From NCBI RefSeq assembly GCF_004569505.1, contig NZ_SPPK01000006.1:96883-160882 (forward strand): a stretch of 64,000 bases of DNA, given 5' to 3'. How positions within the stretch are numbered: the first letter of the stretch is position 1; each line of letters opens with the position of its first letter. This DNA comes from Dysgonomonas mossii. Lineage in GTDB: Bacteria; Bacteroidota; Bacteroidia; Bacteroidales; Dysgonomonadaceae. Of the stretch, positions 45,912 to 53,833 are shown in pieces. Position numbers and translations under genes: made by a program. The notes under the pieces are model-generated. The model was given only the letters and a program-made list of their open reading frames with translations. It searched no databases and was not told the origin of the DNA.

Positions 45912-46587
45912 TTGTAAGAGTATGAAATGTATTTTCTATAGAATCTATTTCATCTATATTTTTATCTATCAGCAACTTTCCTTTATCTAAAAAGATCACA
46001 CGAGAGCAAATAGCTTTTACATCAAATAGAATATGAGTAGAAAAAAGTATCATCTTATCTTTCGACAGTTCCTTAAAAAGAGCATTAAGGCTTTCGCGTT
46101 GATTCGGATCTAAGCCGGAAGTAGCTTCATCCAAGATAAGAAATTCAGGGTTATGAACCAATGCCTGAGCAATACCAACTCGTTGACGATTTCCTTTTGA
46201 AAGAGCCTTTATTTTTTTCTTGTATTCCCTCTCCAGTCCGGCTTCTTCAATAACACGAGAAACAGCATCGTGCCCTACTTTGTAGATGCCAGCAACATAC
46301 TCCAGATATTCTTTTACGTACATATCTTCGTATAAAGGATTGTCTTCCGAGAGGTAGCCTATGCGCTTTTTAACCGCTAAAGGATTAGAAAGAATATCTT
46401 CTCCTGAAAAAGTCACCCGTCCTATATCGGCAGTCATACCACCAGCAAGAATTTTCATCAAGGTAGATTTTCCCGCACCATTTACTCCGAGAAGCCCTAC
46501 TATATCACTTTTCTGTATCGAAAAATTCACATCAGATAAAGCTACCTGATTTCCATACGTTTTGGATATGTGCTCTATTTGTATCAA
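45895..46587 (-). CDS. ABC transporter ATP-binding protein, GldA-like
   Basis: A 230-residue ATPase. Walker A is GVNGAGKST, the Q-loop region GYLSEDNPLYEDMYVKEYL, the signature LSKGNRQRVGIAQAL, Walker B FLILDEATSGLD and the switch STHILFD. GYLSEDNPLYEDMYVKEYL is typical of GldA, the ATPase of the GldAFG gliding-motility complex, and of close relatives in non-gliding Bacteroidota. No permease gene is adjacent. Instead it overlaps pdxB by 17 bp, so its membrane partner must be elsewhere. Confidence 0.88.
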   Translation of the reverse strand: MIQIEHISKTYGNQVALSDVNFSIQKSDIVGLLGVNGAGKSTLMKILAGGMTADIGRVTFSGEDILSNPLAVKKRIGYLSEDNPLYEDMYVKEYLEYVAGIYKVGHDAVSRVIEEAGLEREYKKKIKALSKGNRQRVGIAQALVHNPEFLILDEATSGLDPNQRESLNALFKELSKDKMILFSTHILFDVKAICSRVIFLDKGKLLIDKNIDEIDSIENTFHTLTNENNS

Positions 46588-46611
46588 ATGGATAATTGTT
46601 ATGATGGTGTA

Positions 46612-46648
46612 AAAATAATAAATCTCCCCGGAATATTCCGGAGAGATT
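46612..46648 (-). terminator. Terminator of the ferritin gene
   Basis: AATCTCcCCGGAATATTCCGGaGAGATT at 46621-46648 is a near-perfect palindrome; on the minus strand it is followed by TATTATTTTT. It lies 27 bp after the ferritin stop codon. Confidence 0.85.
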
Positions 46649-46674
46649 TACATTTATAATTTAGACATTGTCTT

Positions 46675-47181
46675 TTAACCTGCTACTGGAGAATAAGATC
46701 TTGATTGCAATTCCTTATCCATTGTATAGATTCCAAAACCGTTATCTTTAATCATTTTCAACGCATCGATATAACCCTGTGCTGTAGCCTCTTCCTCTAC
46801 TTGTTCGTCTACAAACCATTTCAACATACTTTCGGTAGCATAGTCTTTTTCTTCCTTAGCCAACGCCACCAAGTCATTGATTCTCCCTGTTACGATCTTT
46901 TCATGTCTCAAAGTTTCTTCAAATGCATGAAGAGGAGATTCCCAAGCCAAATCTACTTTTTCAATTGGCTTCAATTCTACTTTTGCGCCTCTATCAGTAA
47001 CGTATTTGAAAAATTTCATTGCGTGATCTTGTTCTTCCTTAAACTGGATTTCGAACCAGTTTGCAAAACCCGGTTTTCCGTCTGCTGCAAAATAAGCAGC
47101 CATAGACAGATATAAATATGCTGACCAAAATTCAGCATTGATTTGTGCATTTAATGCAGCTTCTAATTTTTTACTTAACAT
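46675..47181 (-). CDS. ftnA: Ferritin
   Basis: A 168-residue non-haem ferritin. LNAQINAEFWSAYLYLSMAAYF, FANWFEIQFKEEQDHAMKFFKYVTDRGAKVEL and the later ESMLKWFVDEQVEEEA provide the ferroxidase ligands (E17-type Glu, E-x-x-H pair, and Glu/Gln near 94 and 127). It stores iron as a 24-mer in the cytoplasm. It stands alone with its own terminator. Confidence 0.96.
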   Translation of the reverse strand: MLSKKLEAALNAQINAEFWSAYLYLSMAAYFAADGKPGFANWFEIQFKEEQDHAMKFFKYVTDRGAKVELKPIEKVDLAWESPLHAFEETLRHEKIVTGRINDLVALAKEEKDYATESMLKWFVDEQVEEEATAQGYIDALKMIKDNGFGIYTMDKELQSRSYSPVAG

Positions 47182-47684
47182 AATTGATGATATTTTTGAT
47201 GTTAGTTTATTCTTTCAACACTTGTGTAATGGCAATTGTTCAATAGTTCGTCTAATACACAAATATGTTATGCAATATTACAAAATATAATTATTATTTC
47301 AAAAACTATTTATAATCATTAATGAGTTATCGAGAAAACCTATTATGTAATATCGGATCAACGACAAGATTATTCATAGCTAAAACACTTCTTTTGATAA
47401 ACTATTCCGATTTCAGATTGATGAAGATAACTCTAAAGCAGCTACAATATTTATGCATAACAAATGCAAAAAGCCCTAGTATAACTTTATCGGAAGCAAC
47501 CCGACAAGAATGACCTCAACTTACCTATAAATCCTACTGCTTAGAGGCTTCTTGAATGAACATATTTATAATAATCATTATGCGAAATATAAATTTGAGA
47601 ATACACTCTAGAACTGAGTGTTGCCTTTTATTTGAATGATATAAAAAATTAGTTAATTTCACAAACCTTTTAAACAACTAAATC
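47182..47684. other. 503-bp stretch without a supported gene
   Basis: Only a 63-codon frame at 47322-47513 is open, and it has no usable leader or family match. Its second half (MKITLKQLQYLC) faintly recalls a LysR-type N-terminus, so a decayed regulator is possible but unproven. The stretch is very AT-rich and marks the change from housekeeping to accessory genes. Confidence 0.4.
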
Positions 47685-48740
47685 ATGGAAAATATTATTA
47701 ATAAATTAAAATCGTGGTTTAAAGAATATTGGATGCTCCTTTTCTTATCCATTTCATGCTTTATTATAGCATATTTATTCAGTGATATACTTGCTGAATT
47801 TCGATGGATTTTTTATTATTTATCCCTAATGACACTTTCGCTGGCAATAGACCTTCCCTCTAATAGATTTACCAAAATACTATATACAATTATTATTCTA
47901 CCATTAATTATATGTAAGATTTTAGAACCCATAGTTCTTTTGTTTATTTGTCTAATTTTTCATTTCAGTGCATATCTTGCAATTCTATCTCCATTGTTAT
48001 TTCTAAAAAAGGCAGGAGTTATAAATCTCTCTAGCGATGCAATTTTATACATAAGCTTAACATTAGGGTCTATAATAATATTGCTATTTGGAAAACATAT
48101 TATCCCTTTTGTAGCACGTTCTTTAAAAGATGAACATAGACCATATATGATAAAATTGAAATCAGATTTTATAGAATTATTATTGAACAAAGATACATTT
48201 AAAGTAGCTCTGTATTCTTTGTATTTCATTATCTTAGTATTATCTTCAATTTCAACATTTACTCATTTAAATATAGATTTCCTTAGAAAATTTCAAGCAT
48301 CTATTTTACAATCGTTCGCCACATTCATTGCATTTGAGAGGATTGTGAATAATACAGAAGTACTATCTAAGATTAAAAAAGATTTCAAAAAGAAAATTGT
48401 ATTAGTTTGGGCTGGCTCTTCTCTACCGATAACACCAACATATTATATAAATATAAAAAAGAATGGCAAAAGTGAAGGTATAAGTTTTGTTTCAAAAAAA
48501 GATCATTCTGATTTTTTTACTTCATGGCAGGATTCGTTGACTACAAGCTATGCCTTATGGCGTTTCCATGATTTTGAAAAGAATATGGATATACAAGGTA
48601 AAATGCAATTAAAAAGGCTTGTGGAAGAATTGAAACTATTTGAAGAACTAGATTCTCAACCATTCTCTAAAGAGTTACTCGAATATGCACAGATGGCATT
48701 AGACAGAGATGCAACATTATACTGCTTTTCTATAAATTAA
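47685..48740 (+). CDS. Membrane protein of unknown function
   Basis: A 351-residue protein with about five hydrophobic helices in the first 195 residues (17-33, 38-56, 66-105 as a pair, 120-138, 173-192). A cytoplasmic domain of about 145 residues follows with KKIVLVWAGSSLPITPTYYINIKKNGKSEGISFVSKKD and a helical, acidic C-terminus. I recognise no family. It is unusually AT-rich, stands alone, and sits at the left edge of the accessory segment next to a tRNA-like remnant and rteC, so it is probably acquired DNA. Confidence 0.7.
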   Translation: MENIINKLKSWFKEYWMLLFLSISCFIIAYLFSDILAEFRWIFYYLSLMTLSLAIDLPSNRFTKILYTIIILPLIICKILEPIVLLFICLIFHFSAYLAILSPLLFLKKAGVINLSSDAILYISLTLGSIIILLFGKHIIPFVARSLKDEHRPYMIKLKSDFIELLLNKDTFKVALYSLYFIILVLSSISTFTHLNIDFLRKFQASILQSFATFIAFERIVNNTEVLSKIKKDFKKKIVLVWAGSSLPITPTYYINIKKNGKSEGISFVSKKDHSDFFTSWQDSLTTSYALWRFHDFEKNMDIQGKMQLKRLVEELKLFEELDSQPFSKELLEYAQMALDRDATLYCFSIN

Positions 48741-48889
48741 AATACAAAGAAAACACATGTTAAAAAGGAAGTAAATAGTTTTGAAGTGTTGTGGGCCTAT
48801 CTATTATTTCTCTCATATGTAAATATTAAATGATCTACTTTCACCTTGTGTATCATATCTCTATAGGAAGTAAATAATCTGATTTTGTA

Positions 48890-48928
48890 AGTAAAAAACA
48901 AAAGAAGTGACCTATTCGGTCACTTCTC
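48890..48928 (-). terminator. Minus-strand terminator hairpin
   Basis: AGAAGTGACC (48904-48913) pairs perfectly with GGTCACTTCT (48919-48928) around TATTC. Read on the minus strand it is followed by TTTTGTTTTTT. It could end the rteC transcript or the tRNA-like remnant. Confidence 0.7.
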
Positions 48929-48952
48929 TGCGGAAGCGGGGGCTTCTGAACC
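48929..48952 (-). other. tRNA-like 3'-end remnant
   Basis: The minus strand contains GGTTCAGAAGCC followed by CCCGCTTCCGCA, which resembles the T-loop and acceptor end of a serine-type tRNA, directly in front of a terminator as for a real tRNA gene. No matching 5' half (GCGGAAG) occurs within 100 bp, so it is at most a fragment. Confidence 0.3.
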
Positions 48953-49115
48953 ACACCTATCAACCATATATTATTCAACATGTTACTCGATCAGATCGCT
49001 TTGAGGTGAACACTTTAGAGGAAGCTAATTGACAACTGTTGACTGTCCTTTGTCCGCTATTAAGAAGTGTTATTTTCCCATTGACAAATATAGTATTTTT
49101 TCATAAAAGTCATAT

Positions 49116-49964
49116 TCATTTATTATCTAATCCACTCATTCTTTCTTCGAGAAATTTAATCATTTTATCTAAAAACAGAGTACGACTACCTTTGCGTTCA
49201 CGGATTTCAAGGAAAGTATGGTAGAAGTCACCCAGATTAATATTAAAAACGGTTTCGATATATTCTGCCAATTCTTTTATATTCGTATTGCCATTATTGA
49301 AACATCCTGCACTATCCCAGGCATAAATCTGTTCAACAAGTTCTGCTTTTTTCGCAGTCCAGCTAAGCCTTGTTTTAGGTAAACTTGATACCTCTTGGAT
49401 ATTTGATTCTATATTTCCTATATGTAAAAGTTTATTGTTGATATATACCGTTAATCTCTCATTGGCTATCATTTTTGCAACCTTAAAATCGAAGCTCGTT
49501 GAAAATCTACTATCTCTTTCGAAATAAAAACAATCGAGAATTAACTGAATATCTGGCTTGCCTCTCAAAAAGTAATATTTATCAAGGTGGGTGCTTCCAG
49601 AGCGATAATATTGATAAAAATCAGCATTGTTGTCGAAGAAATACTTTATACGACCTAACATACCTTCCAAATAATTTTTCCGATCGATATAACTTCCTGT
49701 TGGCATTCTCATCTCCAAATTATATACCTTGCGATGATAAATAAGAATACTAAAAAGTTGAGGTTTCGTCTCTTTAAAAAAGGTGATTTCATCAAGCGTA
49801 CTTTTAAATGTATAATTTGAAACAAATTCTTTTAATTCATCAAATGTAGACTCCAATAATGAAATAATACTAATAGATTTCTGAAAGATATTACATTCCT
49901 CAGAATCAATAAGCTGAATTTCTTTATTGATATTTTCTTTTATATTGCGAATAAATTGCTCCAT
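49116..49964 (-). CDS. rteC: RteC family protein
   Basis: A 282-residue protein. KPQLFSILIYHRKVYNLEMRMPTG, YQYYRSGSTHLDKYYFLRGKPD, DCFYFERDSRFSTSFDFKVAKMIANERL, LSWTAKKAELVEQIYAWDSAGCFNNG and NLGDFYHTFLEIRERKGSRTLFLD are consecutive blocks of RteC. In CTnDOT, RteC is induced through RteA/RteB and switches on excision of the conjugative transposon. Here no rteA, rteB, integrase, exc or tra gene is present in the window, so it is an orphan or a domesticated copy. Confidence 0.9.
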   Translation of the reverse strand: MEQFIRNIKENINKEIQLIDSEECNIFQKSISIISLLESTFDELKEFVSNYTFKSTLDEITFFKETKPQLFSILIYHRKVYNLEMRMPTGSYIDRKNYLEGMLGRIKYFFDNNADFYQYYRSGSTHLDKYYFLRGKPDIQLILDCFYFERDSRFSTSFDFKVAKMIANERLTVYINNKLLHIGNIESNIQEVSSLPKTRLSWTAKKAELVEQIYAWDSAGCFNNGNTNIKELAEYIETVFNINLGDFYHTFLEIRERKGSRTLFLDKMIKFLEERMSGLDNK

Positions 49965-50073
49965 TGTATTCTGTTTTTTATGTATTAGATTCCTATTTTA
50001 GACTAGTCGAAGAAAGAATAAGTCATAATAATCGCTCAAGCCTATAATTAGTTCATATAGGACATGTCTCCAA

Positions 50074-50925
50074 CTACAGAGATAAGGCTATAGCCAGACC
50101 TCCTTGTTTTCCATTATAAAAAGGGCTAAAAGAGATTTGTTTGCTAAATGTACCTTTATTCATAAACTTCCTCTGCAAATAGGGATAAAGCCAATAAGCA
50201 GCCTTTGTGCTTAGAATACCGAGGCCAGCTCCTACTATAACATCTGCAAACCAGTGTTTATCATTATATAGACGAAATATCCCTGTTCCGGTTGCAATCG
50301 TATAGCCTGTTATTCCATACCATATTGAAACATCTTTATATTCCTGCCAAAGAAATTCTGCACCCATAAAAGCTACCGCTGTATGACCTGAGGGAAAAGA
50401 GTTTTTCGCTGATTTATCTGGTCTCTCTATCTTTGTTGAATACTTTATTGTATTTACTGATGCTGCCATAAAAAGAGTAGATATTCCTAGAATAAAGGTT
50501 CTGTCTTTAAAATTATTTTTACCTTTTATCCCCATTAAATTCAGTGCGTATACACTTCCTGCCGGAACATATTGCGAAATGTCATCTATGGTAAACTTCG
50601 AATCAATATGTTCTGTTACTTCATGCTTTACCTGCCTGTTAAGCAAATAATTATGCTCTATAGCTGTTTCAAATACACCATAAGCAATTAAAGCCGAAGG
50701 AATAATTAATTGCTTATATGAAAACTTAAGCTGTTTTACAGGTTTTATCTTGTCAGAAATGACTGTATCTACAGAAATGAAATTAGTAGAAGGTATATCA
50801 CTGCCCTGAATCGAAAAATCGATGATTGGGTAGTTGCTTTGTAGTGTATCATTATCTACTGTATCCGCTTTTACCGATTGGAATAAGAGCAAGAAGAAGA
50901 CAATACAAACCAATATGTTATTCAT
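50074..50925 (-). CDS. PAP2-superfamily phosphatase
   Basis: I start this at the ATG complementary to 50923-50925 (MNNILVCIVFFLLLFQSVKAD, a signal peptide), giving 283 residues; the longer frame adds 19 polar residues. The phosphatase signature is present as RPDKSAKNSFPSGHTAVAF followed by DKHWFADVIVGAGLG (the KxxxxxxRP-like start is partly changed, SGH and the second R/H motif are kept). Several weak hydrophobic helices surround it. Such proteins dephosphorylate isoprenoid or lipid A phosphates in the periplasm. It is the last gene on this strand after the metal locus, but belongs there only by position. Confidence 0.85.
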   Translation of the reverse strand: MNNILVCIVFFLLLFQSVKADTVDNDTLQSNYPIIDFSIQGSDIPSTNFISVDTVISDKIKPVKQLKFSYKQLIIPSALIAYGVFETAIEHNYLLNRQVKHEVTEHIDSKFTIDDISQYVPAGSVYALNLMGIKGKNNFKDRTFILGISTLFMAASVNTIKYSTKIERPDKSAKNSFPSGHTAVAFMGAEFLWQEYKDVSIWYGITGYTIATGTGIFRLYNDKHWFADVIVGAGLGILSTKAAYWLYPYLQRKFMNKGTFSKQISFSPFYNGKQGGLAIALSL

Positions 50926-50998
50926 TGTTTTTTTATAATAATAAGATTCGTTTGGCTGAGCTAAAGAGTTGTGTTCAGCCAAACGAAATTTTGAAAAA

Positions 50999-51247
50999 TT
51001 ACTTTCTGAAAATATAATTAGCTATAATCCATGTGTTAAACCCAAACACTACCATATATGGAATCGGATTAAAATGATTTGGACAATGTTCACTCTTACA
51101 TCTGAAGAATATAAGCCATACAATTATTCCCATCAAAGCACCTATAGATATACTTATCAGAGAAAGATATCTTTTTATAATGGGATTCAGTTTTGATGGA
51201 GTTTCTTTTCTTGCTGCTAATCTTCTTATACGTCTCTTTTTACTCAT
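50999..51247 (-). CDS. Small membrane protein with Cys-x4-Cys-x2-His motif (DUF6132-like)
   Basis: An 82-residue protein with a strongly basic N-terminus (MSKKRRIRRLAARKE), two hydrophobic helices and, between them, FFRCKSEHCPNHFNPIPY. The arrangement (helix, C-x4-C, N-P, helix) recalls the small DUF6132 proteins of Bacteroidota, which have a GC-x-x-G-x-C-x-I-x-x-N-P loop. The loop could bind a metal. It lies 28 bp downstream of the P1B ATPase gene and probably belongs to the metal locus. Confidence 0.65.
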   Translation of the reverse strand: MSKKRRIRRLAARKETPSKLNPIIKRYLSLISISIGALMGIIVWLIFFRCKSEHCPNHFNPIPYMVVFGFNTWIIANYIFRK

Positions 51248-51275
51248 GACGATAATAGTGTTAGTTACAAGACTT

Positions 51276-53198
51276 TCAGAACCTCATTTTTAATATTCTA
51301 ACAGCATTTAGTATTGCTAGCAGAGAGACTCCAACATCAGCAAAGACCGCTTCCCACATGGTTGCCAAACCAAAACTACCTAAAATAAGTACGATCAGTT
51401 TAACCGAAAATGCCAATATTATATTCTGTACAACCACTTGTCTTGTGACTTTAGCTATTTTAATCGAAGTTGCTATTTTGGATGGTTGATCTGTCTGAAT
51501 AATTACATCGGCCACTTCGATAGCAGCATCACTCCCCATTCCGCCCATTGCTATTCCAACATCACTTAATGCCAGTGAAGGAGCATCATTTATACCATCT
51601 CCGACAAAAGCAATCACATTATTCCTATCAGTTTTCAATTCTTCTATATGACGAACCTTATCTTCAGGTAAGAGGTCTCCATAAGCATTGTCAATACCAA
51701 GGCTGGATGCAACATTATTCGTTATGGAAGATTTATCCCCACTCAACATTACAACTTGTTTGATTCCGGATAAATGCATATCTGAAATAGCAGTCTGTGC
51801 ATCATCTTTTACCTCATCCGCTATTGTTATATAGCCCACATATTCTCCGTTAATAGCTGCAATCACGATAGTCTCAACTATAAATTCAATTGTTCTGTCA
51901 TAGGAGATATTAAATTTCTGCATCAACTTAGCATTGCCCACCAATACTTCTTCTCCATTTACGATCCCTTTAAGTCCATGCCCTGATATTTCTTCCACAT
52001 CTGTAGCTGTATAATTATCTGAAATCTTTGCAAATTGAACAATTGCTCTAGCAATGGGATGATTTGAGAATTTCTCCATGGCAGCAACAATAGCGACAAA
52101 TTCCTCTTGCTTATCTTCATCGACCGACGCAACTTTCTGCACATTGAACACACCTTTGGTCAAAGTACCTGTTTTATCCATCACGACTGTATTGACTTTA
52201 GTCATTAAATCGAGATAGTTAGCTCCCTTGAAGAGTATGCCTGCTTTAGAAGCTGCTCCGATTCCGCCGAAATAGCCTAAGGGTATGGAGATAACCAATG
52301 CACACGGACAGGAGATTACCAAGAATACCAATGCACGGGATAACCATTCGCTAAATATATAGTCGCTCACCACAAAATAAGGAATGACTGTTATAAAGAG
52401 AGCTAACAGGAATACAATCGGAGTATATATTTTGGCAAACTTGCGAATTAATAACTCTGTTTTTGCTTTTCGGGAAGTTGCATCTTGCACCATTTCTAGG
52501 ATTCTGGCAAGAGAGCTATCCTGATACTTTTTAGCAACCTTTATTTCAATCACTTTATCAAGATTCAACATTCCTGCTAGTACGCTTTCGCTGGCTGAAA
52601 TAGTTTTCGGTTTGCTTTCCCCTGTTAATGCTGCTGTATTAAAGCTTGCTGATGATGTAAGCATTATTCCATCCAAAGGGACTTTCTCTCCGGCTTTTAC
52701 CTGAATAACTTCGTCAATTTCTACTTCTTCAGGAGATATTGTTTGATATGAATCATTTCTATAAACAGTTGCTGTGTCAGGACGTACATCAAGCAATGCC
52801 TTAATGTTTCTTTTGGCTCTATTCACAGCCGAATCTTGAAACAATTCTCCAATCGTATAAAATACCATTACAGCTACTCCTTCGGGATATTCGCCTATAA
52901 TGAAAGCTCCAAGTGTAGCCATTCCCATAAGGGTAAACTCAGTGAAGAAATCCTTTTCCTTGATCGTTTCAACGGCTTCCCTAAAAACGGGAAAGGCAAC
53001 TGGGATGTAAGCTATAATATACAACCCTAAACGAAGATAGCCGTTAAATATATCTGGAATAAAATTATCCATCGCAATACCAACAAGTAGCATAAGTAAA
53101 CTTATTGAAACCGGGATATATTGCTTCCAGTTATTTTCAAACATCTGCGACTCGGTAGAGTCGCAAGATGTGCATTTATAATTATTCTCTGTATTCAT
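51276..53198 (-). CDS. Zn/Cd/Pb-type P1B ATPase
   Basis: A 640-residue heavy-metal ATPase. SCPCALVI (C297-P-C299) forms the transmembrane metal site, DKTGTLTKG (341-349) carries the phosphorylated Asp341, SNHPIARAI the class-specific HP, and GDGINDAPSLALSDVGIAMG the hinge. In the last helices SVKLIVLIL and ADVGVSLLAILNA supply the Lys and Asp typical of the Zn/Cd/Pb group (P1B-2). Instead of an N-terminal HMA domain there is only a short tail with CTSC (9-12). It should push divalent metal from cytoplasm to periplasm, feeding the CzcCBA pump. It lies 12 bp after the winged-helix gene. Confidence 0.93.
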   Translation of the reverse strand: MNTENNYKCTSCDSTESQMFENNWKQYIPVSISLLMLLVGIAMDNFIPDIFNGYLRLGLYIIAYIPVAFPVFREAVETIKEKDFFTEFTLMGMATLGAFIIGEYPEGVAVMVFYTIGELFQDSAVNRAKRNIKALLDVRPDTATVYRNDSYQTISPEEVEIDEVIQVKAGEKVPLDGIMLTSSASFNTAALTGESKPKTISASESVLAGMLNLDKVIEIKVAKKYQDSSLARILEMVQDATSRKAKTELLIRKFAKIYTPIVFLLALFITVIPYFVVSDYIFSEWLSRALVFLVISCPCALVISIPLGYFGGIGAASKAGILFKGANYLDLMTKVNTVVMDKTGTLTKGVFNVQKVASVDEDKQEEFVAIVAAMEKFSNHPIARAIVQFAKISDNYTATDVEEISGHGLKGIVNGEEVLVGNAKLMQKFNISYDRTIEFIVETIVIAAINGEYVGYITIADEVKDDAQTAISDMHLSGIKQVVMLSGDKSSITNNVASSLGIDNAYGDLLPEDKVRHIEELKTDRNNVIAFVGDGINDAPSLALSDVGIAMGGMGSDAAIEVADVIIQTDQPSKIATSIKIAKVTRQVVVQNIILAFSVKLIVLILGSFGLATMWEAVFADVGVSLLAILNAVRILKMRF

Positions 53199-53210
53199 TG
53201 CTATAAGTAT

Positions 53211-53435
53211 TTAATAATACATTTCACTCGTAGAGCTATTCAACTCAAGATAGAGTATTTCATTTTTGTAAATGAACTGGATCTTATTCTCTCGAGATAA
53301 CCATCCTAATGCCAAACATATGTTTTTATCATTATATCCGGTCAGTTCTCCTATTTGTCTTATGGATAACGCTCCTTCATTAGACAATAATTGCCATATT
53401 ACTCCGGCATTTATTCCAATATCATTTTTCAACAT
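53211..53435 (-). CDS. Winged-helix protein of the DUF2582 type
   Basis: A 74-residue protein. IGINAGVIWQLLSNEGALSIRQIGELTGYNDKNICLALGWLSRENKIQFIYKNEILYLEL matches the DUF2582 winged helix (the motif ALGWLxRExKI is diagnostic). It is unclear whether members bind DNA or serve as protein adaptors. It lies between the P-II-like gene and the ATPase gene in the metal operon and may be a local regulator. Confidence 0.85.
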   Translation of the reverse strand: MLKNDIGINAGVIWQLLSNEGALSIRQIGELTGYNDKNICLALGWLSRENKIQFIYKNEILYLELNSSTSEMYY

Positions 53436-53461
53436 CTTGACTCTATTAAAAAATTTAATAA

Positions 53462-53803
53462 CTAATCAAGAAGCCACCTGTCATCAGGCAATCCGGTTCT
53501 GACTCTGATTGCTCTTTCAACATCAGAGACATAGATTATACCGTCTCCAGAATTTCCTGTTTTACCATATGTTGATATTATCGTAATTATTCTATCCACA
53601 TCATCATTGTTACACACAATCTCAATCTTCGCAACTTTACTATTGGTAAGTGCAAAATTCATGGATAAAGAAGCATCTTCACTTTTTAAATGCCCTGTGC
53701 CTTCAGCCATTGAAACAGTAAGATTTGGAAATCCTGCATCTAGTAGTTCTCTTAGAATATCATTAACCTTAAACGGTTTAATAAAAGCTTTTATCTCTTT
53801 CAT
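53462..53803 (-). CDS. Divergent P-II-like signalling protein in a metal-efflux operon
   Basis: A 113-residue protein with the P-II fold: MKEIKAFIKPFKVNDILRELLDAG at the start, VAKIEIVCNNDDVDRIITIIS in the middle, and the clear nucleotide-binding B/C-loop region GKTGNSGDGIIYVSDVERAIRVRTG at the end. The T-loop (about 35-58) is unlike GlnB/GlnK and lacks the uridylylated Tyr and its EYxVDF context. This, and the position between an RND adaptor gene and a metal ATPase gene, suggest one of the P-II variants linked to heavy-metal efflux and not a nitrogen regulator. Confidence 0.88.
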   Translation of the reverse strand: MKEIKAFIKPFKVNDILRELLDAGFPNLTVSMAEGTGHLKSEDASLSMNFALTNSKVAKIEIVCNNDDVDRIITIISTYGKTGNSGDGIIYVSDVERAIRVRTGLPDDRWLLD

Positions 53804-53833
53804 GTGATTTTATTATTTAATGTTTCAAAAAGA

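Larger units (their letters stand above)
48741..49115. other. Intergenic region with a terminator hairpin and a tRNA-like remnant
   Basis: The 375-bp stretch has no gene. It holds a minus-strand terminator at 48890-48928 and, directly upstream of it on that strand, a sequence resembling a tRNA 3' end (48929-48952). Nothing else recognisable is present. Confidence 0.5.

Noticed and set aside
47322..47513. 63-codon frame with a LysR-like phrase (MKITLKQLQYLC)
   Set aside because: Too short, no helix-turn-helix continuation, no leader. At most a decayed fragment.
48929..49020. A complete tRNA gene on the minus strand
   Set aside because: Only a 3'-end-like piece is found; no pairing 5' acceptor strand, D-arm or anticodon arm within the required distance.
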